39,405 bases of DNA, from positions 1 through 39,405 of the forward strand of contig CAZYJR010000036.1 in assembly GCA_964647905.1 (NCBI GenBank), read 5' to 3'. Positions 31,128 to 39,405 of this stretch are shown here, piece after piece (position 1 is the first letter of the stretch; each line of letters begins with the position of its first letter). The notes beneath the pieces are model-generated. The model saw only the letters and a list, made by a program, of their open reading frames with translations, made no database searches and was not told the DNA's origin. This DNA comes from CAZYJR01 sp964647905. Lineage in GTDB: Bacteria; Desulfobacterota; DSM-4660; Desulfatiglandales; HGW-15. The position numbers and the translations under genes were made by a program.

Positions 31128-32015
31128 TTATGCCTTTCTTTCGATCTTCGGGTTCAGCTCCTCCCTCAGCCAGTCGGCAAAGAGGTTGATGCCCACAACG
31201 AGGAGGACCAGGGCGGCGCCCGGGAACACTATCATCCACCACATCCCGGCGTAGATGTAGTTCCTTCCTATGGCGATCATCATGCCCAGAGACGGCTCGT
31301 TTATGGGGACGCCGACTCCCAGGAAGCTGAGAGTCGCCTCCAGCATGATGACCACGGCGAGATCCACGGCGACCACCACGAAAATGGGCGGGACTGCGTT
31401 GGGCAGGAGATGCCTCAGCAGGAGCCTGAGGTCCCCGGCTCCGGTCGCCTTGGCCGCCATGATATAGGCCTCTTCCTTGACCTCCAGGACGCTCCCGCGC
31501 ATTGTGCGCGCGTATCTCACCCAATCGGCTATACATATCGCGATGATGACCACCAAGACGCCCCTTGGCCCGAAGATCCCGAGCATCAGGAAGGCCATCA
31601 GGGTTGTGGAAAAAGAGAAAAAGGTGTCCGCCATCCTCATCATCACCGAATCCAGCCAACCACCGTAATAACCGGCAAGGAGCCCCATGATGACCCCGAA
31701 GGTGCCTGCTATGAGCACCACGCCGAAGCCCACGATGAGCGACGTCCTGCAGCCGTAGACAATGGTGCTCAAGATGTCCCTGCCCTGGTCGTCCGTGCCC
31801 AACAGGTAAGGGGCCTCTCCGCCCTCCATCCAGATGGGGGGCGTCAGAAAGCTGTCCAGACTCACCTTTTCCAGGTCATACGGGTTCTGGGGCGCGATCC
31901 ACGGAGCCAAGACGGCCGCTGCGATGAAAACCAAGAGAATCACACTCCCCACGATTGCGGACGGGTCGTGTAAATAGCTGTGGAGCATCCTGGATTTGAG
32001 GCGCTTTTCAGCCAT
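31128..32015 (-). CDS. Peptide/nickel-type ABC permease (DppC-like)
   Basis: The 295-residue permease has an N-terminal helix, the LLGTDDQGRDILSTIVYGCR stretch typical of DppC/OppC, five more helices and the EAA loop (EAYIMAAKATGAGDLRLLLR). The usual C-terminal SFLGVGVPINEPSLGMMIA is present. It pairs with the DppB-like permease, whose gene it overlaps by 8 nt, so the two are coupled. It is the last gene of the five-gene minus-strand operon and converges with the GalT-like gene 27 nt away. Confidence 0.9.
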   Translation of the reverse strand: MAEKRLKSRMLHSYLHDPSAIVGSVILLVFIAAAVLAPWIAPQNPYDLEKVSLDSFLTPPIWMEGGEAPYLLGTDDQGRDILSTIVYGCRTSLIVGFGVVLIAGTFGVIMGLLAGYYGGWLDSVMMRMADTFFSFSTTLMAFLMLGIFGPRGVLVVIIAICIADWVRYARTMRGSVLEVKEEAYIMAAKATGAGDLRLLLRHLLPNAVPPIFVVVAVDLAVVIMLEATLSFLGVGVPINEPSLGMMIAIGRNYIYAGMWWMIVFPGAALVLLVVGINLFADWLREELNPKIERKA

Positions 32016-32973
32016 AGCGGATCTTCGGGTTGATCAGGGCGTACAGGATATCGACTATGATGTTCAGCGTCACAATGATCAATGCGGTCAGCATCACATA
32101 TGTCACCACAACGGGCCGGTCCGCCTCGTACATGGACGTGAGCAGCAAATTGCCCATCCCGGGCCACTGAAATATGGTCTCGGTGACGATCGCGTAGGCG
32201 ATCAGCTCGCCGAACTGAAGCCCTGTTATGGTCACCACCGGGATCATGACGTTCCTCAGGGCGTGCTTGAATATCACCTTCCTGGGGGGGAGGCCCTTGG
32301 CCCAGGCGGTCTTGATGTATTCCTCGGTCAGGACCTCCCGCATCCCGGCCCGGGTCAAGCGCAGCAACACGGCCAACTGGTACATGGCCAATGTAAAGGC
32401 CGGCAGGATGAGGTGCTTGATACCGTCCAGGGTCAGGAAGCCGGTGCGCCAGAAGCCCAGCCTCACCGTCTCCCCCCGGCCGAAGGGCGGCAGAACGCCC
32501 AGGTAAACGGCGAAGACCATGATCAGCAATATGCCGGTAAGAAAGGTAGGGATGGAGATCCCGCCCAGGGACCCCGCCATGATCAATCGGTTCCTGGCTG
32601 CGTATGGCTTGAGCGCCACCACCACCCCCAGGCCCACGCCCAGGCAGAAGGCCAGGCAGAGCGCCGAGACCGCCAGCTCGAATGTCGCGGGAAACCGCTC
32701 CAGTATGAGGCCCAGGGCGGATACCCGGCTTACGTAGGACTTGCCGAAATTGCCCTGGGCCGCATTCCAGAGAAACCTCGCATACTGGACGTACAAGGGC
32801 TTGTCCAACCCCAGCGAGCGCCGGACCTCCTCCCTTTCCTGGAAAGTGGCGTATCTTCCGGCCATGGTGATCACCGGATCCCCCATGTACCGGAAGATAA
32901 AGAAACAGATCAAGGATACGGCCAGAATGACCACCAACCCTTGAAAGAGTCTCCTGGCGATGTATGTGGCCAT
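32008..32973 (-). CDS. Peptide/nickel-type ABC permease (DppB-like)
   Basis: The 321-residue permease begins MATYIARRLFQGLVVILAV, as DppB/OppB/NikB proteins do. It has six helices and the conserved cytoplasmic loop (EEYIKTAWAKGLPPRKVIFK), ending YALINPKIRYG. The frame stays open upstream to 33165, but that part shadows the binding-protein gene, so ATG at 32973 is used. It follows the binding-protein gene by 13 nt. Confidence 0.92.
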   Translation of the reverse strand: MATYIARRLFQGLVVILAVSLICFFIFRYMGDPVITMAGRYATFQEREEVRRSLGLDKPLYVQYARFLWNAAQGNFGKSYVSRVSALGLILERFPATFELAVSALCLAFCLGVGLGVVVALKPYAARNRLIMAGSLGGISIPTFLTGILLIMVFAVYLGVLPPFGRGETVRLGFWRTGFLTLDGIKHLILPAFTLAMYQLAVLLRLTRAGMREVLTEEYIKTAWAKGLPPRKVIFKHALRNVMIPVVTITGLQFGELIAYAIVTETIFQWPGMGNLLLTSMYEADRPVVVTYVMLTALIIVTLNIIVDILYALINPKIRYG

Positions 32974-32986
32974 CAGCGCATCTTTG

Positions 32987-34519
32987 CTACTTTGAGATTT
33001 CCTTGTACACCATCCAGCGATCCGGACGGGGCTTGAACTCGATCCCCTTTCCCTTTGCCATCGCGTAGAGGTCCTCCTGGTAGTGGAGCGGGATCCATAC
33101 GATCTTATCCGCCATGGCCATCTTGTTGAGCCTCTGCAACGCGTTCTTGCGCTCTTCGCGATCAATCATATCGGCTGTCGACTCAAGCAGCTCGTCGATC
33201 TCCGGGTCGCTGTAATCCGCCCCGTTCAGCTCTCCCAGCCCTTTCTCCTCGTCCCTGGTGTGGGCGAGCTTGAAATAGGTCCGTCCCATGTCAAAGGTCC
33301 CGTCAAACCACCCTATGAGATAGAAATCCAGCTCCCCCTTGGCCACCTGGGGGAAGAAGATGGACTTGGGTTTCACATCCAATTGAACTTTGATGCCCAC
33401 CTTGGCCAGATACTTGGCCACCGCCTCGCAGATCTGCTCATCCTGTACATAGCGGTCGTTCGGGCCTGTCAGGGTTATCTCGAAACCATCGGTATACCCC
33501 GCTTCCGCCAGCAGTTCCTTGGCCTTGGCCGGATCATAGGGGAGCCGCTCCAGATCCGGATTGTACCCTATGGTGGGAGGATCAGGGATCTGAGCGGCCG
33601 GGGCGGCGTGACCCCGCATGACCTTCTCTATGATCTCGCCTTCATTGATTGCCAGGTACATGGCCTTGCGCACCCGAATATCCGCCATTGGGGTGCCCGG
33701 CTTGTTCCCCAGGGCCAGAAAGATGGAGCGCCGCGCCGGGCGGCTGACCACCTCGAGCTTTGGATGCTTGGCTATCTTTTCGTAGAGCTCCACAGGGACC
33801 CCGCTCATGATATCGGCCTGACCCGATACCAGGGCCGCAAACCGGGTGGAGGATTCGGTAATGGGAAGGACTTCCACTCTCTTGATCGGCGGTGCGCCTT
33901 CCCAGTAATCCTCATTTGCCACCAGCTTGACGTAGGATCCCTTTACCCATTCCTCCAGCTTATAAGCGCCGGTGCCGATGGGCTTGACCATCACGTCCCC
34001 CTGGTCCCTGGCCTCAGTGGACTCTTTGTCCATGATAAAGACCTGGTGCATGTTGTTGGCGAACCAGGGGATGGGTTCCTTGGTCTTTATCACCACGGTG
34101 TAATCGTCAATGATATCGATCGAATCGATGGATTTGCCCGTGTTGATGAACTCCGAGACGTCCGGGTCGACCAGGCGCTCGAAAGAGAACTTCACGTCCT
34201 CCGCGGTAAAGGGGTTTCCGTTGTGAAACTTGACGCCCTTTCTCAAGTAGAACTTCCACGTCAGCTTGTCCGGGTGCTCCCATCGCTCGGCCAACGCCGG
34301 CACAAGCTTCCCGTCCGGCCCTTTGCGCTGGAGCAATCCGTCGAAGAAGTTGGCCATGTACTGCAGGCCCGCATCCGAGTCATCCCCGTGGGGATTCATC
34401 ATCCTGGGGGGCACGTCGATTGCAACCACCAGGGAGTCCTCGGCCGCGGCCTGCCCGCCCCACCCCAATGCGCTCACTGCGAGTGCCAAGGATAAAACCA
34501 AACAGAGTTTCTTCTTCAT
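32987..34519 (-). CDS. Peptide/nickel-type ABC substrate-binding protein (DppA/OppA-like)
   Basis: The 510-residue protein has a signal peptide (MKKKLCLVLSLALAVSALGW, then AAAED) and the SBP family 5 pattern: LVPALAERWEHPDKLTWKFY, LRKGVKFHNGNPFTAEDVKF, and a repeated two-lobe fold. It delivers a peptide, nickel chelate or similar ligand to the permeases, and ligand choice cannot be read here. A strong AAGGAGGGAGG site precedes it. The 118-nt gap before it (34520-34637) has no clear promoter. Confidence 0.92.
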   Translation of the reverse strand: MKKKLCLVLSLALAVSALGWGGQAAAEDSLVVAIDVPPRMMNPHGDDSDAGLQYMANFFDGLLQRKGPDGKLVPALAERWEHPDKLTWKFYLRKGVKFHNGNPFTAEDVKFSFERLVDPDVSEFINTGKSIDSIDIIDDYTVVIKTKEPIPWFANNMHQVFIMDKESTEARDQGDVMVKPIGTGAYKLEEWVKGSYVKLVANEDYWEGAPPIKRVEVLPITESSTRFAALVSGQADIMSGVPVELYEKIAKHPKLEVVSRPARRSIFLALGNKPGTPMADIRVRKAMYLAINEGEIIEKVMRGHAAPAAQIPDPPTIGYNPDLERLPYDPAKAKELLAEAGYTDGFEITLTGPNDRYVQDEQICEAVAKYLAKVGIKVQLDVKPKSIFFPQVAKGELDFYLIGWFDGTFDMGRTYFKLAHTRDEEKGLGELNGADYSDPEIDELLESTADMIDREERKNALQRLNKMAMADKIVWIPLHYQEDLYAMAKGKGIEFKPRPDRWMVYKEISK

Positions 34520-34637
34520 AGACCTCCCTCCTTTTGAATGTGTTTATGGATCATGGACCCCAAAGAAAAAACACCTTTTCCCCTGTTTCGAATTAACCCG
34601 CTTGCATTGAGATGCCAAAGCCACCAACTACCCGCTT

Positions 34638-35600
34638 TCAGTACAAAAAGCAGGCCACGTGACGCTGCTCTCCCACCTCCTTCAGCTCCGGTTCCATCTT
34701 ATCACATTCGTCCCTTCTGAGCGCACACCTGGGATGGAAATGACAGCCCGGAGGGGGATTGATCGGGCTCGGGGCATCCCCCTGCAGTATGATCCTGTTC
34801 TTCTTCGCCTTGGGATCAGGGACCGGGACCGCGGACAACAAGGCCTGGGTGTACGGGTGGTTGGGATCATTGTAGATCTCCCGGTATGAGCCCGTCTCCA
34901 CGATCTTGCCCAGGTACATGACCGCGATGTAGTCGCAGATGTGTTCCACCACGGCCAGATCATGGGCGATTATGACGTAGGAAAGATCAAACTCCTCCTG
35001 CAGATCGATCAGGAGATTTATGATTTGGGCCTGGATTGAGACATCCAAAGCGGAAACCGGCTCATCCCCTATAATCAGCTTGGGATTCAGCGCAAGCGCC
35101 CGGGCGACGCCGATCCTCTGTCTCTGGCCCCCGCTGAATTCATGGGGATACCGCCTGCCCTGCTCCGGTGTCAGTCCCACCTTTTCGAGCAAGTACGCGA
35201 TCCGCTCCGCCCTTTCCCCGCCCCGGTAGACGCCGTGTATCTCCATGGGGTCGTTCAGGATCTGGTTAACGGTCATCCGCGGGTTGAGGGATGAGTAGGG
35301 ATCCTGAAAGATCATCTGGACCTGTCTTTTCAGAGATCGCAGCTCGGCCCTTCCCATTCGAGATACGTCCGCCCCCTCAAACAGGACCCGGCCCCCGGTG
35401 GGCTCTATCAGCCTCAGTATCGCCAGGCCCGCGGTGGTCTTTCCGCACCCGCTCTCGCCGACCAGCCCGAGGGTCTCCCTCTTCTTCAGCCCGAAGGAGA
35501 TCCCGTCCACTGCGTAAACATGGGCCACCGTTCTGGAGAGAAGCCCCTTCTTTATGGGGAAATGGACCCGCAGTTCCTGGACTGAAAGCAGCTCTTCCAA
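34638..35600 (-). CDS. Peptide/nickel-type ABC ATPase (DppF/OppF-like), TTG start
   Basis: The 320-residue ATPase shows Walker A GESGCGKTT, signature FSGGQRQRIGVARALAL and Walker B LIIGDEP. The C-terminal oligopeptide-transport extension is HPYTQALLSAVPVPDPKA, and Cys-containing HPRCALRRDEC lies near the end. The start must be TTG at 35600: a stop codon lies five codons upstream in the frame, and GGAAGG is just before the TTG. It is 31 nt from the companion ATPase gene. Confidence 0.93.
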   Translation of the reverse strand: MEELLSVQELRVHFPIKKGLLSRTVAHVYAVDGISFGLKKRETLGLVGESGCGKTTAGLAILRLIEPTGGRVLFEGADVSRMGRAELRSLKRQVQMIFQDPYSSLNPRMTVNQILNDPMEIHGVYRGGERAERIAYLLEKVGLTPEQGRRYPHEFSGGQRQRIGVARALALNPKLIIGDEPVSALDVSIQAQIINLLIDLQEEFDLSYVIIAHDLAVVEHICDYIAVMYLGKIVETGSYREIYNDPNHPYTQALLSAVPVPDPKAKKNRIILQGDAPSPINPPPGCHFHPRCALRRDECDKMEPELKEVGEQRHVACFLY

Positions 35601-35631
35601 GGCGACCTTCCATCAAAAAGCCGCGGCAGGC

Positions 35632-36615
35632 TCAGTAGAGCCGGCACCTGACGCGTCTGCCCTCGCCAACGCCCGTCATTTCAGGCACCTCTTCCCGACA
35701 GGCCTCCATTGCCTTGGGGCACCTGGGAAAAAAGCTGCACCCCTCCGGCAGCTCATAGAGGCTGGGGACGATCCCGGCGATTTCCCTCAGGCGCACCCTA
35801 CCGTGGCAGGCCCTCTCGCCCAGCTTGGGGATGGACTGAAGAAGGCCCTGGGTATATGGGTGTTTGGGATCTTCGAAAATCGCCTCAGTGGGCCCCTCTT
35901 CCACCACCTTGCCGGCATACATAACCACGATCCGGAGTGCTATCTCTGCTATCACACCCAGATCATGGGTTATCATAATGATGGCTGTGTCGTAATCCTG
36001 CTTGAGCTGGAGCATCAGGTCCAGGATCTGCGCCTGGATGGTGACGTCCAGAGCGGTCGTGGGCTCATCGGCTATCAGGATCTCGGGATTGCACGCCAGG
36101 GCCATGGCTATCATGGCGCGCTGGCGCATACCGCCGGAGAGCTGATGGGGATACTCATGGAACCGTCTCTCCGCCGCAGGAATCTGAACCCTCCTCAGCA
36201 TCTCGATCGACCGATCCATGCTCTCCCGCTTGGACAACCCTTCGTGGAGCAGGAACATCTCGGAGATCTGATCTCCTATTGTATAGACCGGATTGAGCGA
36301 GGTCATTGGCTCTTGAAAGATCATTGAGATCCGCTTCCCGCGAATTGCCCGCATCCGGTCTATCCCCAACCGCAGGATATCAATGCCGTCAAATAAAATC
36401 CTGCCCTGGACGATCCTGCCCGGCGGAATTGGTATGAGCCTCATTATGCTCTGCGCGGTGACGCTCTTGCCGCAGCCGGATTCTCCAACCAGCCCCACCA
36501 CCTCGCCCCTTTCAAGGGAGAACGAGACGTCGTCGACCGCCCTTGCCACACCTTCGAAGGTATGGAAGTAGGTCTTGAGCTCTTGCACATCAAGAAGGCG
36601 GGACGCGCTCTCCAT
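35632..36615 (-). CDS. Peptide/nickel-type ABC ATPase (DppD/OppD-like)
   Basis: The 327-residue ATPase has Walker A GESGCGKSV, signature LSGGMRQRAMIAMALACNPE, Walker B ILIADEP and the OppD-type tail (HPYTQGLLQSIPKLGERACH, then CSFFPRCPKAMEAC). ATG at 36615 is preferred over the in-frame GTG at 36627, though neither has a strong ribosome site. It is the first gene of the operon ATPase-ATPase-binding protein-permease-permease, an unusual but known order. Confidence 0.93.
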   Translation of the reverse strand: MESASRLLDVQELKTYFHTFEGVARAVDDVSFSLERGEVVGLVGESGCGKSVTAQSIMRLIPIPPGRIVQGRILFDGIDILRLGIDRMRAIRGKRISMIFQEPMTSLNPVYTIGDQISEMFLLHEGLSKRESMDRSIEMLRRVQIPAAERRFHEYPHQLSGGMRQRAMIAMALACNPEILIADEPTTALDVTIQAQILDLMLQLKQDYDTAIIMITHDLGVIAEIALRIVVMYAGKVVEEGPTEAIFEDPKHPYTQGLLQSIPKLGERACHGRVRLREIAGIVPSLYELPEGCSFFPRCPKAMEACREEVPEMTGVGEGRRVRCRLY

Positions 36616-36630
36616 AGGGCCGATCACACC

Positions 36631-36759
36631 GGGGTATACAGCGGATCCGGTTCAAGTCCTGCGCACGGGCCTATACCGGGTAAACCCTTATCTAGGTTGG
36701 ACAAACTCCCCAAAATCTCAAAAACTCTTCAAAAGTGGTCCTAGTGAGTATATACCGGG
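36631..36759. promoter_or_regulatory. Divergent control region with repeated TATACCGGG motif
   Basis: TATACCGGG occurs at 36672-36680 and again at 36751-36759, 79 nt apart, and a related inverted GGGGTATA is at 36631-36638. They lie between the divergent transporter operon and the Fe-S/DUF3786 operon. No convincing -35/-10 pair was found in this 289-nt gap, so these may be protein-binding sites or chance. Confidence 0.25.
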
Positions 36760-36904
36760 AAGCGCGGGGCAGTCAATCGGGGCCTGGTCGTCCGGCCGCC
36801 GGACATTGACACACTGCGCGAGGCGGGAAGGGGTTCTCAATGCCTTGAAGGATGGTTATGGTATGAGTGTGACGCCATCCAAAGAAACAAACGGGGAGTG
36901 ACTC

Positions 36905-37729
36905 ATGGAAGAACTGAAAAGTCCTGTGGATATATTGAAGGTGCTGGAAAAATCCAACTGCCGGGAATGCGGGGAAAAAACCTGCCTGGCCTTTGCTGCG
37001 GCGGTTTTCCAGGGCAGGAGATCCCTGGACGAATGCCCCAGGCTGGGCCCGGAGGTCCTGGAGCGATACCAAGGCAGGACGGCGAAGCGGACGACAATCG
37101 AGGAGGAAATGGAGACCACCGTGTCCCGCTTGAAGGAGCAGGCGGCGGCCATGGACCTTGCCTCGGCCGCCGAGCGCCTGGGCGGAAAATTCTCGAGGGG
37201 GCGCCTGACCATCAAGGTCTGCGGCAAGGACGTCCATGTGCATCAAAACGGGGAGATCCACTCGGAGATCCACGTCCATCCCTGGCTCACCATTCCGCTG
37301 CTCACTTACATCCTCGAGGGCGAGGGCATTCCAGTCAGCGGGACGTGGGTCCCGTTCCGCGAGCTAAAGGGGGCGGGCGCCTGGGAGGGCCTCTTTGAGC
37401 AGCGGTGTGAAAAGCCGCTCAAGAAGGTCGCCGACTCCTACACCGAGCTGTTCGAGGACATGCTACACGTATTCAACGGAAAAAGGGCCGGGCAGCTCTT
37501 CGAATCCGATATCTCCGTGGTGCTCTATCCGCTACCAAAGGTCCCCATACTCTTCTGCTACTGGAGGCCGGAGGACGGAATGGAATCCAGCCTGCACATC
37601 TTTTTTGACTCTACTGCAAACAGGAACCTGACCATCGGCGCCGCCTACGCCCTAATCACCGGGCTGGTGAGGATGTTCGAGAAGATCGCCCAGAGGCACG
37701 GGGTGGAAGCGGCTGCCGCAACGGGCTGA
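36905..37729 (+). CDS. Fe-S cluster domain fused to DUF3786
   Basis: The 274-residue protein begins with a four-Cys cluster motif of the PF04060 type (C19, C22, C27 and C44 in NCRECGEKTCLAF and DECP), as seen in corrinoid/CODH and electron-transfer proteins. The rest matches DUF3786 (VHVHQNGEIHSEIHVHPWLT, ISVVLYPLPKVPILFCYWRP). DUF3786 proteins occur mainly in anaerobes and their role is unknown. GGGAG lies upstream of the ATG. It leads a three-gene operon with a PanE-like reductase and a macro-domain protein, with 21-nt gaps. Confidence 0.82.
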   Translation: MEELKSPVDILKVLEKSNCRECGEKTCLAFAAAVFQGRRSLDECPRLGPEVLERYQGRTAKRTTIEEEMETTVSRLKEQAAAMDLASAAERLGGKFSRGRLTIKVCGKDVHVHQNGEIHSEIHVHPWLTIPLLTYILEGEGIPVSGTWVPFRELKGAGAWEGLFEQRCEKPLKKVADSYTELFEDMLHVFNGKRAGQLFESDISVVLYPLPKVPILFCYWRPEDGMESSLHIFFDSTANRNLTIGAAYALITGLVRMFEKIAQRHGVEAAAATG

Positions 37730-37750
37730 GAACCGGAAAGGAGGAGGATC

Positions 37751-38689
37751 GTGACCAAGGAACTCAAGTTTTCGGTTGCAGGCATAGGTGCCACAGGGGC
37801 GGTCCTGGCAGGGGCCCTGCTGAGCGGCGACCACCAGGTGGCCCTGGTTGACCCCAAGCCGGGCCTGGACGACGAGCTGATGAAGGAGGGGCTGTCGGTC
37901 TCAGGAGCCCTTTCCTACACCGCACCGGTAAAGCACGCCTTCAAGAGCATCGAAGACCTTGGGGACTTCGATCCTGACGTTGTCTTCATCTCCTCGAAGA
38001 CCTTTCACCTGGAGCAAATCCTCGACCAATTGGAGGGGATTTTCAGGCCGGGGATGAAGATAATCAGCACCCATAACGGCCTGGGAACCGAGGATGTAAT
38101 AGCGGAGCGTTTCGGAGCGGATTCCGTTTTCAGGATGTCCCTCAATCTCGGCGTCTCCCTCAGGGGGCTGAACAGGGCTGAGGTGGCCTTCTTCAACAAG
38201 CCGAATCACTTGGGTTCGCTGGTACCGGAGAACAAGCCTCTCGGAGTCGAGATCGCAGGGGCGCTCACCGAGTGCGGTCTGGATACCGAGTATGTGGACG
38301 ACATAAAGCTCCATGTCTGGAAAAAAATGATCATGAAGTGCACCATGGCCTCCATATGTGCGATTACGGACAAGACCATCAAGGACGCGCTCACCTTCCC
38401 GCCCACGAGGGAGATAGCCATGGCCTGCTTTGACGAGATCCTCGCGGTCGCCAAGACCAAGGGATACGACCTGGGAGAAGGCTACCTGGAGCAAGCCTTG
38501 GGCTACCTGGAAAAAGCAGGCGGGCACAAGGACTCCATGTGTTATGATGTGGAGAACAAAAGGCCGACGGAGATAGACTTCTTGGGAGGCAAGGTCGTTC
38601 AGTACGCACGTGAGGAAGGGATACCGGTCCCCTATTACACCACCTTGACCAATCTGGTAAAAGGCATCGAGGACAATTATCTCCAGTAA
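37751..38689 (+). CDS. panE: 2-dehydropantoate 2-reductase family protein
   Basis: The 312-residue protein has the N-terminal Rossmann motif VAGIGATGAVLAGALLSGDH, HNGLGTED in the loop near the cofactor, and the conserved catalytic Lys region KLHVWKKMIMKC. PanE/ApbA reduces ketopantoate to pantoate with NADPH for CoA synthesis. The family includes many paralogues with other 2-oxoacid substrates, and no other pan gene is nearby, so the assignment to pantoate is tentative. GTG at 37751 has GGAGGAGG just upstream. Confidence 0.82.
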   Translation: MTKELKFSVAGIGATGAVLAGALLSGDHQVALVDPKPGLDDELMKEGLSVSGALSYTAPVKHAFKSIEDLGDFDPDVVFISSKTFHLEQILDQLEGIFRPGMKIISTHNGLGTEDVIAERFGADSVFRMSLNLGVSLRGLNRAEVAFFNKPNHLGSLVPENKPLGVEIAGALTECGLDTEYVDDIKLHVWKKMIMKCTMASICAITDKTIKDALTFPPTREIAMACFDEILAVAKTKGYDLGEGYLEQALGYLEKAGGHKDSMCYDVENKRPTEIDFLGGKVVQYAREEGIPVPYYTTLTNLVKGIEDNYLQ

Positions 38690-38710
38690 GAGGAAAGGAG
38701 GTCTTCCGCC

Positions 38711-39256
38711 ATGGCCAAGCGAACGCTCAAAGGCGTGACCATAGAGTGCATCAAGGGCGATATCACCAAGCAGTCCGATATGGACGCCGTGGTCAATGCC
38801 GCCAACGCCCAGCTCCGCCCGGGAGGGGGGGTGGCGGGTGCCATCCACAGGGCCGCCGGCCCCGGCCTGGAAGAGGAGTGCCGTCCCCTTGCGCCCATAA
38901 GCCCGGGCGAAGCGGTGATAACCGGCGCCCACAACCTGCCGAACCGGCACGTGATCCACTGCCTGGGGCCGGTCTACGGCGTAGACAAGCCCTCGGACGA
39001 GCTCCTGGCCTCATGCTACAGAAACGCCCTCAAGCTGGCCGAGGAGCACGGGCTTGGGTCCATCGCCTTTCCGGCCATCTCCACCGGCGCATTCGGCTAC
39101 CCCACAGAGGCCGCGGCCAAGGTGGCCCTGGAGACCATCAGGGAGGAGCTCCCCGGGCTCTCCTCGGTCAAGCACATCCGCTTCGCGCTCTTCAGCGATG
39201 CCGATCTGAAGACCCACGACCGGGTCCTGGACCAGGTAATGGGTCAGACCGACTAA
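38711..39256 (+). CDS. Macro-domain protein (ADP-ribose-binding)
   Basis: The 181-residue protein is a single macro domain with the ligand-binding VVNAANAQLRPGGGVAGAIH and FPAISTGAFGYPTEAAA motifs of the YmdB/MacroD-like group. Those proteins bind ADP-ribose and often deacetylate O-acetyl-ADP-ribose or remove mono-ADP-ribose from proteins. AAAGGAGG lies before the ATG. It ends the three-gene operon, and its link to the Fe-S/DUF3786 protein is unexplained. Confidence 0.9.
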   Translation: MAKRTLKGVTIECIKGDITKQSDMDAVVNAANAQLRPGGGVAGAIHRAAGPGLEEECRPLAPISPGEAVITGAHNLPNRHVIHCLGPVYGVDKPSDELLASCYRNALKLAEEHGLGSIAFPAISTGAFGYPTEAAAKVALETIREELPGLSSVKHIRFALFSDADLKTHDRVLDQVMGQTD

Positions 39257-39353
39257 GTGATCCGCATAGGCCGAGTTCCCCTTGCAGCCGATCACGAGCA
39301 GCTCCCTGTGGGATCGGACGTCCTCCAGCTTAAGGGCTCATGGTGCTCCGGCA

Positions 39354-39398
39354 TTGACTTTCTGTTAAACTTACAGTATTTCTTGGGGCATGTGCCCC
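39354..39398 (+). promoter_or_regulatory. Possible promoter and palindrome at the right edge
   Basis: TTGACT (39354-39359), a 17-nt spacer and TATTTC (39377-39382) could form a promoter for a gene beyond the window. GGGGCA (39385-39390) and TGCCCC (39393-39398) form a perfect palindrome with a 2-nt centre just downstream, where an operator would be expected. Confidence 0.35.
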
Positions 39399-39405
39399 CT
39401 AAACC

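Noticed and set aside
33083..34495. Long open frame on the plus strand opposite the substrate-binding protein
   Set aside because: It mirrors a well-recognised SBP family 5 gene on the other strand and has no family motifs. High GC produces such antisense frames, and others of the kind (for example 31996-33036 and 9019-10068) were dropped for the same reason.
34599..34617. Possible sigma-54 promoter before the substrate-binding protein gene
   Set aside because: The GG to GC spacing is 9 nt, not 10, and the rest of the match is partial.
36640..36665. tRNA-like T-loop sequence GGTTCAAGTCC
   Set aside because: The flanking bases do not form a T-arm stem and no acceptor, D or anticodon arms are present.
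36836..36901. Short frames before the Fe-S/DUF3786 gene, including a 12-codon frame ending at 36900
   Set aside because: They are too short, with no conserved features and no ribosome site. A leader peptide cannot be argued from this alone.
39257..39330. Minus-strand coding-like text (LEDVRSHRELLVIGCKGNSA) at the right edge
   Set aside because: A stop lies directly upstream, and the downstream part is antisense to the macro-domain gene, so it is at most a remnant. I could not support it as a gene.
1..39405. CRISPR arrays, insertion sequences, integrases, att sites or rRNA/tRNA genes
   Set aside because: I looked for regularly spaced repeats, transposase or integrase motifs and RNA gene landmarks across the window and saw none.

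Overview
The window is a GC-rich, gene-dense bacterial chromosome segment. The gene families point to an anaerobic Desulfobacterota-like (deltaproteobacterial) organism: a DUF362 protein with two [4Fe-4S] motifs, an Fe-S domain fused to DUF3786, PEP synthase, DsbD, several acyl-CoA and ABC transport functions, and an acyl-CoA dehydrogenase that looks like the cyclohexenecarboxyl-CoA type. This placement is inferred from gene content only. There is no rRNA, tRNA, CRISPR array, insertion sequence or prophage block that I can see.

Layout, left to right. (1) 1-3457, minus: a chalcone-isomerase-like periplasmic protein, an exported Pcm, and a membrane-anchored spermidine-synthase-like protein cut by the window edge. 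(2) 3762-6511, plus: an unrecognised 357-aa protein, a PIN-toxin remnant, an HD-domain protein and two small helical proteins. (3) 6508-8280, minus: a primase-helicase whose TOPRIM centre looks degenerate. (4) 8453-10219, plus: DsbD. (5) 10209-17948, minus: dnaE and an overlapping Nudix gene, then ppsA and fabH behind their own promoter. (6) rarA (plus), a secreted rhodanese-fold protein without the catalytic Cys (minus), then DUF362 and a half-size UPF0016 protein (plus). (7) 21810-23435, minus: the acyl-CoA dehydrogenase and a tandemly duplicated Cys protein. (8) 23525-24222, plus: a nucleotidyltransferase and a 61-aa partner starting at an overlapping GTG, resembling a toxin-antitoxin pair. 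(9) A chemoreceptor with a possible sigma-54 promoter. (10) 26457-29997, plus: PadR regulator, DUF364 protein and ModABC-type oxyanion transporter, ending at an intrinsic terminator and followed by a GalT-like gene. (11) 31128-36615, minus: a complete five-gene peptide/nickel-type ABC importer. (12) 36905-39256, plus: Fe-S/DUF3786 protein, PanE-like reductase and macro-domain protein.

The items most worth following are the acyl-CoA dehydrogenase with Asp91 and no catalytic Glu, the two-gene nucleotidyltransferase module, the degenerate-TOPRIM helicase, the duplicated Cys protein, and the regulatory palindromes at the PadR and ppsA promoters. No search or alignment could be run. Family names come from motif recognition, and promoter calls from visual matching.
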